From: Gordionus sp. m RMFG-2023
Taxonomy: Eukaryota > Nematomorpha > Gordioida > Chordodea > Parachordodidae
Assembly (NCBI RefSeq): GCF_954871325.1
Contig: NC_088778.1
Span: 19,267,120-19,331,119, forward strand
DNA length: 64,000 nt
Direction of reading: 5' to 3'
Shown: piece after piece, positions 22,716-34,900 of the stretch
Layout of the letters: the number at the start of each line of letters is the position of its first letter
How positions within the stretch are numbered: the first letter of the stretch is position 1
Program-made: the position numbers and the translations under genes
Notes under the pieces: model-generated
What the model saw: the letters and a program-made list of their open reading frames with translations, nothing else
What the model was told of the DNA's origin: nothing
Database searches by the model: none

Positions 22716-22973
22716 TCACCTAAAATCGACAAAGGAAAAATTTCCCTGGTGTAATTCCACGATAACACCAGAATCGCGACTATTTTGCTCACTAATATAT
22801 GCCATATCTTCCTTGAAATCTAATATGTTTTCATTTATGTTATCGGTTTGTTCACCAATTCTTCTAGATTTGCTTATATTTGAATGCTTGAAATGTGAAT
22901 GGTTTTTATAATTTGATTCCTCAAAACAATTTATTTTGATTATTTCATCTGCAAAAGTCTTCATTTCTTCATT
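22716..22973 (-). CDS. IQSEC-like exon 8: C-terminal tail
   Basis: Starts [20 protein letters not shown], equivalent to the EMExxRIExELE helix after the PH domain, and contains [16 protein letters not shown]. Ends VDFR and TGA. The stop overlaps a possible donor (TTTTAG/GTGAAT), so an extra downstream exon cannot be ruled out, but only 194 bp separate it from the AGA stop. Confidence 0.85.
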   Translation of the reverse strand, partial: NEEMKTFADEIIKINCFEESNYKNHSHFKHSNISKSRRIGEQTDNINENILDFKEDMAYISEQNSRDSGVIVELHQGNFSFVDFR

Positions 22974-25900
22974 CTAATTATAAATTAATTTAAATATACA
23001 ATATATAATTTTTTTAAAAACTTCGGCTATTGATTCTTTTAAATCTTCCACAAATTTTGTACGGTCATGTTCTGATTTTGCATTTAGGTTAATAATTTGA
23101 TTATTATTGTTTATTCTTATTAGATATTTATAATCTAAATATATGAAAATAGATATAAAAATTTAAATTAGATTTTTTTAAAGATAAAATTGAAATCGAA
23201 TCCCCCGAAATGTCAAAGGAAATTGTGAATTTTTTCTAATAAAATTCTATTTTTATTTTGAATTTAGTGAAACTTGTTATCTTCTATAGTATATGATTAT
23301 TATTTTTTTTAATGAGGTGACCTTTACCACAAATTTCACTCATGAAGGATTAGTATAAAATGTTTTTTTAAAATAGGTAAAATTTTAAGGTACAAATTTA
23401 TAATATAATATTTTACATTGATTTTGGCATGTTTCAACAGTCATTCCGACTAAGTTCAATGCTTTGCGAAATTTATAGGTCGTTGAGTTATAGAAAATTT
23501 CTGAGGTTTTTCTAAGCGAGCAATTTACATTATAGTTATTATCATTTGAAAATTGATTATTATATTGAGGCATTCTTGGAGTAATATTTAATGATGATTT
23601 AGTAAACCGCCCTTGATTAAAGCTTCTCTTAAAATTATTATTATCATTTTTGTCTTTAATTAAAGATGGTTCCGAACCTCTTATAGATTTATTCAATTTA
23701 TTTTCGGTTAATAATTTGCAGATAACTAATAAATCATTAAAGAGAAATACTTCGCGCTGATGAGTTCCTAATTTTTCTTTTTTAGCGAAATCGCCTATTT
23801 CGTAAAGCCGACAATAACAAACTAAACGACGAAATGGTAAAGCTAATACCTATCAAAATATATTTTAAACATTTTAATTCTTAATAACGTAAGTATAAAT
23901 ATCTTTATAAAATCAGATTTGAAAATTTATAATATATACCAATTTTTTATTAGTAGCTCTTACATATGTCAATTTTCTTTGTTGAAGCAAATTTAACATT
24001 AAACCTGGAGTTTCCCAATTAGCAAACTGATAACCCAGAGCATAAGGGACTCCGAATCTAGTATAAAATTTATAAAATTGACCTGACCTACCTGATCCCA
24101 TTAAAACAGAAATATTTTTAGCCCCTATCAATTTTAATAAAAATTAGTATGAAGATTATAAGAGTTATATATAAAATAAAAAGATAAACGAAGTTTTAGT
24201 TCTTTAAGGGTGCACCCAAAGTCAAAAAAATTTTCAATCCAAATTAAAAGATTTTCGCATTTAGAGATTATGCATCAAAACTCAACTTCGTAAATTTCAA
24301 TAAATAAATTTTTTTAAATAAAATTTTGACTTTGGATGCATCCTAACTTTTATATTAGCTGAGATAATTGTTAAAGGGATTAAAGGTGTAAAAAAAATAT
24401 TTTAACTCTTTCGAATAATCAGTCAATAAAACAAAGTCATTCAAAATATAATTTTTTTGATGAATTTAATGTGCTGATTTTATTTTCTATCTAAAAAAAT
24501 ATTATAAAATATATTAAGAAGAAATTATTTAGTTGAATCGGCAAATTTAGATGAATTTCTGTAAGTAAAACCCTCTTTGGATCATCTGGGATTACACATA
24601 TCTTTTGTCCTATTTTTTTGAAATTTTTTAGGGTTTCTTAAATCACTGGAATAAACAGTAGACTATTTAGATGTCCCTATTAGTTTTGCTCTCGTGATGG
24701 AGCAAAACGATCTGAGCAAATATAATCCAAGCAAGGTGTGTACATTAGTTATAAAGGATTGGGGTCATCCCATCAGATCTTGTTTGATTATCGGAGCTGA
24801 GACCAGCGAGGAAGGAATATTTTTGGCTGCCAACGTCCTATTTAAAATCGAATGGATGGCGTGCGGGTAATTGTCTTAAAAGAGACGATGCTGAGGGTGG
24901 TGTCCTAGGCTATCCATATAGGTATTACAAAGAGTAAATATGGTTGATGTGACAATTTGGCAGCCTAATTGAAGACTAATAACGATTTTAAGCTTTTCGT
25001 TGGTAAGAGATCCAGCTTATAGCTAGGCAATGAAATGCTGCAAAGTACAGTCTCTTTGTTTCATAGCATTAAAATAAGAGCTGCTGGGAGCGTTTTTCCT
25101 ATAGAGGTCTAAGGCTGTAATGTGGGATGGATAAATGATAATAAAGTTGCTAAGAGTTTCACGAAATTTGGCAACTGATAATAGGAAAGCTTTGAGGGAA
25201 GATGATGATATTTGAGATTAAAATGGATTCGAAAATTTTAGATGAATTTCGAGGGCTAGTAACATTTCTGGGGGCATAAAAATTGGCGGTGAATAAAAGT
25301 CATTTAAAATTTTTAGTTGAATAAAAAAATTTAAGTTTTCGTTTGGATTAAGTGATATAGCCACGTTACAGAAATTAAACGATGCTTGATTGCCTGCATT
25401 TTTATGATCTCATCATAAGGATCAGCTAGAGAACCATCGAGATACCTCATTCAATTTAAGATCCATATTTGTTGTATACCCTGACCAAATAATGGGAGAT
25501 CTAGTAGATCTCCTTGCTGAATACTACGTATAGAGCGAGAGATAAATCTAATATTCTGGGAATATTTGCAGTAACAAGGTATAGTGTATTATGAAGGATG
25601 GCACGAGTGGATTAGAATGCAGTCTCACATCTTAGAGGAATATTAAATCCCAGATGGTTAGGTTTTATTATAATAGGCAAGCGTGTTTTACCCGATGTCA
25701 TGTTTTGCTTAAAGTTATCAAGCGAGCTCCAAATTTGATAGTAGGATGATTTGTGTATGGAATATTATTGTAAAACAAATGATTAATTAATATTGTGAAA
25801 GTATATTTTGATATAGTGTTGAAGTACGGATGGTTTAATTAAATGTTGTAGATAAATGGCTCAAAAGCTATCAATGCTACCAGAAAAAAATCTTTTTTAA

Positions 25901-28900
25901 AAGATTTAATTGCTTCTATGTCACTTAGGGATCTTTGGATTGTAAGGCATTTAAAAGTATTTTTTCATCGTTGGAGGCAATTATTTCATTAGAACATGTT
26001 GCAGAGATTTATTTTTAATGAGCTTTGTCTTTTTTTGACTTTCATGTTTCTAGGGGTATCAATAGTTGATATAATAACAACGGACCATTATCTCAAATGT
26101 TTTATGCTTATTTATCGTTATCAAAATAATGTAAATCTTTTATCATTATTCCATCATGGAAATACGAAAGGTGGTAACAATCATTGCAGCCGAAGTGGAA
26201 ACCAAGCCAATATATTCTACATAGAGCCTCAAAAAGGTATTATGCTAAGGCCATATTACGATTCCAAAAAGACTATCACTCCCAGGGATGAACTACTAGC
26301 AACATACCTGTTCAGCCTCCTCAATCTTTAAAATATATGCCTCAACCGAAGATCGTTGCTCTACCATAAGCCTCCAAACTGACAACCTTTACCAGCAGTG
26401 ACTACCCATCAAAGAACCGGACAAGATACATATCGTCCCAAAGACCATTTACCGATTATTCCTTTTAATCCGGGGTACTCGAATAAGAGGAGTGATGAAT
26501 AGATTGTTTGCTGAATGAAATACATTGCCTCATCAACAGAACACCGACGGCTTTCTCCGCACCGCAGTATAAGTGTGGCTTGCATCTTAATTCATTTTAG
26601 GGTTAAGTTAGTGAATCATCTGGGTTCCTTTTTTATTAATTTCATATAACAAAAATTTATCATTCAATTTACAAATATCACTTCCTTCTTTTTTAAATTA
26701 ATATAGATGTATTCTCATACTCCGGTACGGTGACAGACATTCCTTCTTTTTCAAATTAAAGTAATATAGAACGACGGCCGCACTCATACTACGGTGCGGA
26801 GCAATCCGTTACTTATTTTTCTAAGTAGCATTGGAAAGCCGTACTCATGCTGTGTGCGGAGAAATCTGTTCCTTATTTTCCAAATTAATGAATGAAATTC
26901 GCAATCATAAGGCGGTGCAGCGACCGCCGTCTATATGAGACATAGTTGCATAATAATGAATTATGGTTCAACTAAGAATTGATTGGTTAGGGATGCAGCC
27001 CACCCTTTTCATTTAAACAACCCCTGCCGATCTTGGTGTGTTACAGTTGTCGTCTCTTTACCAATGAGTGAGGTTTTAGTGGTTTTGGTTGATATTAATA
27101 CGATGAACAAAAGTCCAGTAAAACCGGGTTGCGCAGTTTTAATCGATCCCTCTACCTCCCCACTGTTTGAACAGTCCAAAGACTCGGCATTGGACATAAC
27201 ACTATGTCCATTTGAAATTTTATTTTTATTTTTATTAACTAATTATTGAATTTTTCTAGGTTCTAGGATTATTTAGAAGACGGGCCATCGAGGGGACTAG
27301 GGTAGTCATATATTTAGTGCGCCATCTAGCTTTGGGTTAGGATTAAGAGGAGTAGCCTTGACCATAGGACTGATGTGGTAGAGGACTTAAAATAAAAATG
27401 CACACAGCGTTCGACACATGTCAATTTGGATCTATTTTTTATTTTAGAATGTAAGCCAAAATATAGCATGTTACTATGAAATAGTAAACATGGTCAAATT
27501 TAAGTCAACGTATAAATTATTGTAAAAGATTTTTTAAAATAATCATTATTAAAATAATTAAAGTTGAAGTAAAATAAGGGAAAGTAAAAAATCGTCCTTT
27601 TCTACAAACAATCTCGTCCTTTTATAGGTTTTTTTTACCGATTATGTGTACTTAACCAATCATAACATCCCAAACCTGGCGGCATCGTGATGTGCTGTTT
27701 TTATCAACCAACGCGGTGTCTTAAAATTAGCGTAACCTCCCCCCCCCCATCTCCCAATTTAGTCAGACACAAATATAAATGTGGTAAAATATGCAGTCAT
27801 ATAAATTAACAGTCTTTGTTCAACAAAAATGAAAGTTACTGTTTATCACTTTCGAATTTTGCATGGCTAGTTAATTTCGATAAAGTGGTGAGTAGTTAAA
27901 ATTAATTAAATATACTGTAACACAAAAGTTTTCTTCAATAATTTGCGCGTACGAATATTACAATATATAATATAAATAATAAGTCTAAAAGATACAATAT
28001 AGTGCAAGATAAGGCATTTTTAATTATATAGAAACATTATCAATAATATTCGAATTGAAATATGAAATGACATACTTTTATGAGTTTTTGTTAAAACAAA
28101 TTATTTATATATGTCGTAGTGGTTTAACAAATTCATAATTATAAATCAATAGACGTGGATTTTTAATAATTTCTAAAAACTTAAAATGCCCTTGCTTTTA
28201 AATTTTGAAAAATAATTTTATCGTTTTTATTTCAAACATTTTTGTCATTAAATGTGCATTTTATAGATATTCACAGGTTGGCGATATTTGCTGAAATACA
28301 ATTTCGACATAAACAAGCCATTAAAAAAAACCCAAGCTATAAATTATTTAAGTTTTAAAGATTTGCTAAAAGCCCAGTTTTATTAAATCTCTACAACATA
28401 TATATCTCATTTTTTAGTTTATTATTAAAATAGGAATTTAAAACTAAGGTCATATAAAAAATAATTAACGATTTAAAATATAGCGCAATAAATTTAAAAA
28501 AAAACATCTGAATAAATATTAAATTTTAAAAAAAAACAATCAAAATATCGGTTTACTTGCATCACTATATGAATAGATGTCGTAATGGTTGTTTGAAATA
28601 AAAGGCTTTATTATGATTGCCATTGGGTTAATTTTCTCCCTAATAATGTAATATATTTAAGAAATTCCTTACCAAAAACAGCAAGAGTATTGGTGACAAG
28701 TGATAAAAACTACTTTAGCCATGTCTGAATGTTTACTTTTAAGAATTGCTGAGGCATTTCTGATGGATCGCGTCGAAATATTAATGCGAAGCTTGTGTTC
28801 TCACGCTACTGGAAGATTAGAAGACTAAGGCATTAGGCTGATATATCTAATCTTCTGATAATGCTTGAGCATGATTAGGCTTTAAGGTATTTGGGATGCT

Positions 28901-31900
28901 GGCCATTTTAAGAGCTTTTGAGATTAAATTATTTTTTGTTTAGCGTGGGAGGTTGCCCATAGAATATCTACAATGTAAAGAATTGTGTCTTTTGGAATAT
29001 GATACCAAAGAACAATTAATACATTTAGAGGAAGCCATATCGCAGCCAAGGCAAAGAATAGCTATACAAAGTTCTTCATTAGTTAGGACCGAGATTTTTG
29101 CTTAGAATAACAGACAGCCATCTGTAACCTGATTTAGAATTCAGAATAACTTGACTGGGACATTGTTCCAATGAATCCTTGATAAGAGATAATTAACGTA
29201 GTTAGCTTTTTAAAAGATGGATGTGGATCTGCCAATGCGAGGTTAATAATTGTTACTTCTTTTTTTAAATTTCCCACTTCGAGATCAGAACTGAATAACT
29301 TATTATCTATATAATATTTTCTCAAATTTAAAATTACTACTTATTAAATTAATTTTGCATTTGCATAGGGTCTGAATTCATCCAAATTTCCTTAATTTAT
29401 TTTAAAAAAATATTATTTCCATGTAATTCAATTCAAAATAATTATATAGGATGAGGATCTAGAATTAATATAAAGAAAACTTTCTTCAGTTAAAAACCAT
29501 AATCCTAAATTAATCAATAGTGGTTATATACATGTAATAAATGTACATACTTGGTATCAAGAGTAGTTGTGACATACTGATGAGACCTAACAAGGTCAAA
29601 ACCTGTCTATACTTACAAAATTGATATGATGTATTTTAATTCTTTTCAACAAAAAAAAATTAATTTAAGCTGCAATTCTAAAAAATTAATTAGATTAGCT
29701 TAAATTAAATTAATAAAAATAAATTTTATAATCACTTAATATGCTGGATTGGAATAAAATAATTTATAAAGTAACTTGCAATGTAAATAATTACATTAAA
29801 AGCAACTAGTTACTTTTTTAAAACAGAGCTATAACTAGTTACTTTTCAAAGGTACTTTTATCACACTATTTATGATATTACCTATAAATTGATTATAGTG
29901 CTCTAAAATTTTTTAAAAAATAAAAAACTTTTGTTTGCATTCATCTTAATTTTTTTTTATTTGCGTTAATTTTTGTAGACATTCATTTGTCGTGTTAAAT
30001 TATAAAAGGAAATGTTTGATAATAATTTTTTTAATATTAATTTTAAATTTTCTAATGAGAGTAATATAAATTTCGATTTTTTCGAATTATCAATCATTGA
30101 CTTATCTATGAGTATTAAATTTAATATTCGAAAGTAAAAATGACTTATTTTCCCATAACCCTTGATATCTCAGAATATAAAAGCTGCAAACCATAATTTC
30201 GCTTCTGTTCTAAATTTTTTATAGGAAAGAGGTGTGTTGGGAGATGAATGACCTGATATAAAATGCCTCAAATTTTTAACACATAAGGAAATTAAAGTAA
30301 TATTTTGTATTAAACTTGCTGCATATGGTAAAAGTAATAACAGGCGTAGCTAGGATTTTGCAAACTAAGGAAGGAGAAAAATTATCGGGGTTTCGTTCTC
30401 AGTGAGAAAAAATTCATGCTTTTGCCTGTAAATCATAATAAAATCTTACTGGTTTTTTTCCAACAATAGCTTGTTCTAAACGAAAAACTTGGGTGACGTG
30501 GTCAGGATCTGATTTTAATTCTTCTTTTTTAATTCTCTCAAATATTCCCACAAGTATTTCCTTCGAAATATCATAACCGTTATCTAAACCTTTATACTTA
30601 TGAAAAATGTAAAAGCATAGTTTGAGTTTTACCTTTAAGATTTTTTACAAATTCATTCATTTTCATTCTTTTTTGAGATTTCATACTATAGTTATGGAGA
30701 TCAGTATTCAACATAATTGTTGCAAATGCTAATATAAATAGCGTATCTTGTGATTTTAGTTTTGACATAAAATTTTGGTTGCAATCTTTGTAGCGCTGAC
30801 TGAACATCTAAAATAAATTATATACAGCTTTAATATGACCGTCTATTAATTTCTTTTCACAAACTTTTTTTTCTTACAAAAAAAAGAGTTAAAAATAAAA
30901 TTGAATTACATGAATGATTTAGGATGATAATCGTTAGGTAGTGGCAATCAGTAATTTGTAAAATTGCATAATTTTAATAATCCGGGCCTTAAACAATGAA
31001 CCTGGACTGCCATAAAAAATTTTATATTTTATCAACAGTTAAATTTAATTTTCCTAAATATTTAGTTAATAGTCCAAATTGGCAATCGAAAAAACTCTAG
31101 ATATGGGCAGGGCTTAAAAATTAAAAAAAAAATATTCTATAACCCTTTATCTAATAATACTCAGATTGAGCCAATTCGGGGTTACTTATATTTTAAATAA
31201 TTAAAATTTACATTTACCGTAAAAAATAGATTAAGGTGTAAATTAAATATATTTTCCTTAATTGCTAGAATTAATATTACTTAAAGCAATATTTTATCTT
31301 GATTTCAAATATATTATTCATAAAATCGAAGACATTTTGCTAAGTGAAATTGATTTTCTCATTATTTTTTTTTGCTAAATTTCTCAGAAGGTATACTAAA
31401 TTGTCAGGAATTTTTTCTATTTAAGGTGTTTTTTAAATTTGATTTTCTTATTTAACCTACATTATTTATGAATTTTTGAGTACTATGAAATTAATCATCG
31501 TTAAAGCAAGGTCCTCGGTTCTAGGTCACAAGAAGGGGGAGACTTTCCCTAAAAAAAATGTATCGACCATTGTATCAAAATAAAAATTTTTTTTGAATGC
31601 TATTAAGTTAGGTCCTCATGTCTTCATGGGAAGGGGGGCTAAAAACCTTTCTAAAAAAATATAATATTCATAAAACAAATGATTTAGTTTCTAAAATAGG
31701 CACTTGTAACCAGTAATTTTGCTAGGAAGGGGCCAATTTATTTTTATAAAATTTATAATATACATATTCTTAAAATCAATAGTAAAACTATTTAATTTAT
31801 TAACATTTTATATATTTTTCTGAGCGATTCATTTTTTAATCTGATTCAGTTTTATATCTGAGCTAATATAAATTTTTTTGAGTATTTCTGTTTTTTATAT

Positions 31901-34900
31901 GAGCATCCAGTATTTATTTCTAAGCAGAAATTATTTAATCTCAGTGTTTAAGGATTTTTTCTAAACATTTCACTTTTAATTCTGAGTGATTAACTAGAAG
32001 CTATTAACATTTTCAGAACTTCGACTAGACTAATAAAAATAATTGCACAATTTGTTTCACAGGTTTCTAAAGTTTTTTTGCGTGCTGACCTCTAAATAAT
32101 ATGATACAAAGGACTGAATAATATAAGCTATATAAAATTGTAAATTTGATATTGAGTAATAAAAAATAATTTTACATATAAAAAAATTTACAATATTTTA
32201 ATAATCCTTACACAATATTTTAGTTCTTACAATATTTTAATAATCTTTACACAATATTTTAATTCTTACACAAATTAATATTTTGATTCCTACACAAATT
32301 AATATTTTAATATTCCTTACATAATATTTTAATTCTTACACAAATTAATAGCTTATTTCTCTAAATGTTTCAACTCTCATTTTGGTTTTTACAATATACT
32401 TTATTTTTTACAAAATTTTTTTTTTTTAAACTTTTATTTTTCCTTTTTATTTTCCAATTCAAAAAATAAAGAAAATAAAAATAATAATTTATTTATTCCA
32501 ACGATCGATAATCAGATAAATTAAACATCTATAATAATATCTTTATAATCTGATAAATAAAACATCTATAATAATATCGATCTAAATTAAAAAAAATTTA
32601 TAATAATAACGATCTACAATTTGATAAATACAATGTTTATAATAATATACTCTATAGCAGGCGCGTAACCAATGGGGGGGAAAGGGGGAAATTCCCCCCC
32701 ATCGCAAATTTGACTAATTTTATAAATATCATTTTAAGCTAATAAAAATTTTACCCCCGCCCCCCAGATTCCCCCCCCCCCACCAATCAAAATTTTACAA
32801 ATATTTGAATATCAATTTTCCAACATATTATTCAAAAATATTAATAAAATGGAAAAATATTTAGATCAAACGATAATTTATAAATAAGGCTGAGCATGAA
32901 AAAAAGTAATGTGTCGTTAGCAGCGATATCATTATTGAATTCAATTGATCAATTAGAGTTTATCATTGCTGCTAGTTGCATCAATAAATTATTTTTAGCT
33001 CACTACTTTGTAGAAATTTACAAAAACCAAATTTAGATTTGGTTCTTGATTTGGCGGAACATTGGAAAATATACATGAACAGGTAGATACAATAAGAATG
33101 AATGACGTTGAATCGAAGGCTAAATTTTATGATATAATACTAATTAAACCTCGTCTAGCACCTAGGCCATTATTGAGATGAAAATAAATATTGGCTCAAC
33201 TGAAGAATATTATAAAATATCCATTTTCATCCCATTCTTAGATACTTTTTTATAGCAAATAAAAGTACGGGTTTTAGATAAAAAACAAGTCTTTAGCAAT
33301 CTTCAAGTTTTATTACCCAAAGATCCTTCTTCATTTTCTAAGGCCACTATTGGTAAAATTAAATATTTAGAAAAATTTTATTCCTATGAGATTGATAATG
33401 AAATAAATTTAATCAGTGAATTCGAATTGTGGTATAAATATTTATACGTTTAGCTATTTTACCTGAGCATGCTATTGATGTGCTCAATCGGTGTAAAGAA
33501 ACCTTGGCTCAATTTCCTAATATTTCGAAGTTGTTTTATATTCTTGCATGTTTGCCTATTACAACATGTACGAATGAAAGGACTTTTTCCAACTTGAGAA
33601 GGTTGAAAACATATTTACGAAGTACTGAATCTCGGCTAAATGGGTTAGCTCTGTTAAATATACACAGAGATTTGGTTCCAAAGACAAACGAAATAATTAA
33701 AAATCTTGTATTTGATAAGAAGTTAAAAAAAACTTGTTAATTTAATTATTTTCTAGTCAATATTTTTAACTACTATTAATATTTTCAATAAAAAAAAATT
33801 ATATTCTACTTATATTGTATGAGAATTTAAGCTGAGGCTAGTTTTTAAAGCAAATTTTAAAAAAAATGACATTACACTTTATTTCAACTTTACACATAAA
33901 TAAACCTTTACATTTAAAAAAACTTTATTAAATATAATATACCTAACTTGAAATAATAAAAAAGAGGCTTGTAATATCCTATCCATAAGCACGAATTAGT
34001 AAATAATAGTTAAAAATAGAAATATAATTATAGCTAAATAAGACCCGGCCTTCGGCCGGGGGAAAGCTGGGTAAAAAGGGTTTGGGGGCGAAGTCCCCAA
34101 AAAATTTTTCCCCCCCTATAAGAAAATCCTGGATACGCCACTGCTCATAGCTTACAATAACTACCTTCTTTGAAGAATTCACATCATATTCTCCCCTAAA
34201 AGACTTCGTCCATTTCTGTATCGGTCATCTCAAGATTAGCCTTCAATCTGTACAGGATTACCATTTCCCATTTGACTCCTTCCTCCGAGATAGCGGTTTC
34301 TGGTCTTTTTTCCTTCAGCGCCGACCGTACGGATTATTTTGCCTTAATGGTCTCTCAGCGATTTCGGGTATCTAGTGGGAAATGGTAATGCTGTACAAAT
34401 TGAACTGGCTAATCTCGAGATGACCGATACAGAAATGAACGAATTCCTGAGGGGAGAATAGGATGTGAATTCTTCAAAGAGGTAGTTATTGTAAGCTATA
34501 GAGTATATTATTATAAACATTGTATTTATCAAATTGTAGATCGTTATTATTATAGACATTTTTTTAATATAGAGCGATATTATTCTAGATGTTTAATTTA
34601 TCAGATTATAGATCGATTTATTATAATGTTTATTTATCATATTAATAAACATTATTATTATAGATGTTTTTTTATCTGATTATCGATCGTTTTGTAATAA
34701 ATAAATTATTTTTATTTTCTTTAAAAAAAAGTTTTTTTTATTAATATATTCATTATATTATTTTTTTGAATTTGAAAAATTAAAAGGAAAAATAAAAGTT
34801 AAAAAAATAAATATTGTGTCAAAAATATTAGAATATTGTAACCAAAATAAAAGTTGAAACATGTAGAGAAATAAACTATTAATTTGTTTAAGAAATAAAC

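Noticed and set aside
23385-23416. Extension of IQSEC-like exon 6 to the stop at 23,385
   Set aside because: Would end the protein within the PH domain; the CAAT/GTAAAA donor restores the conserved NQYYK and the remaining PH helix in phase.
26983-27249. Overlapping sense and antisense ORFs as a gene pair
   Set aside because: No motif, no splice context and no homologue recognised; overlap on both strands is typical of a less AT-rich patch.
34010-34140. CCCGGCCTTCGGCCGGG hairpin as a transcription terminator
   Set aside because: The genome is eukaryotic and the hairpin lies just inside the right end of a hAT element, where GC-rich subterminal structure is usual.
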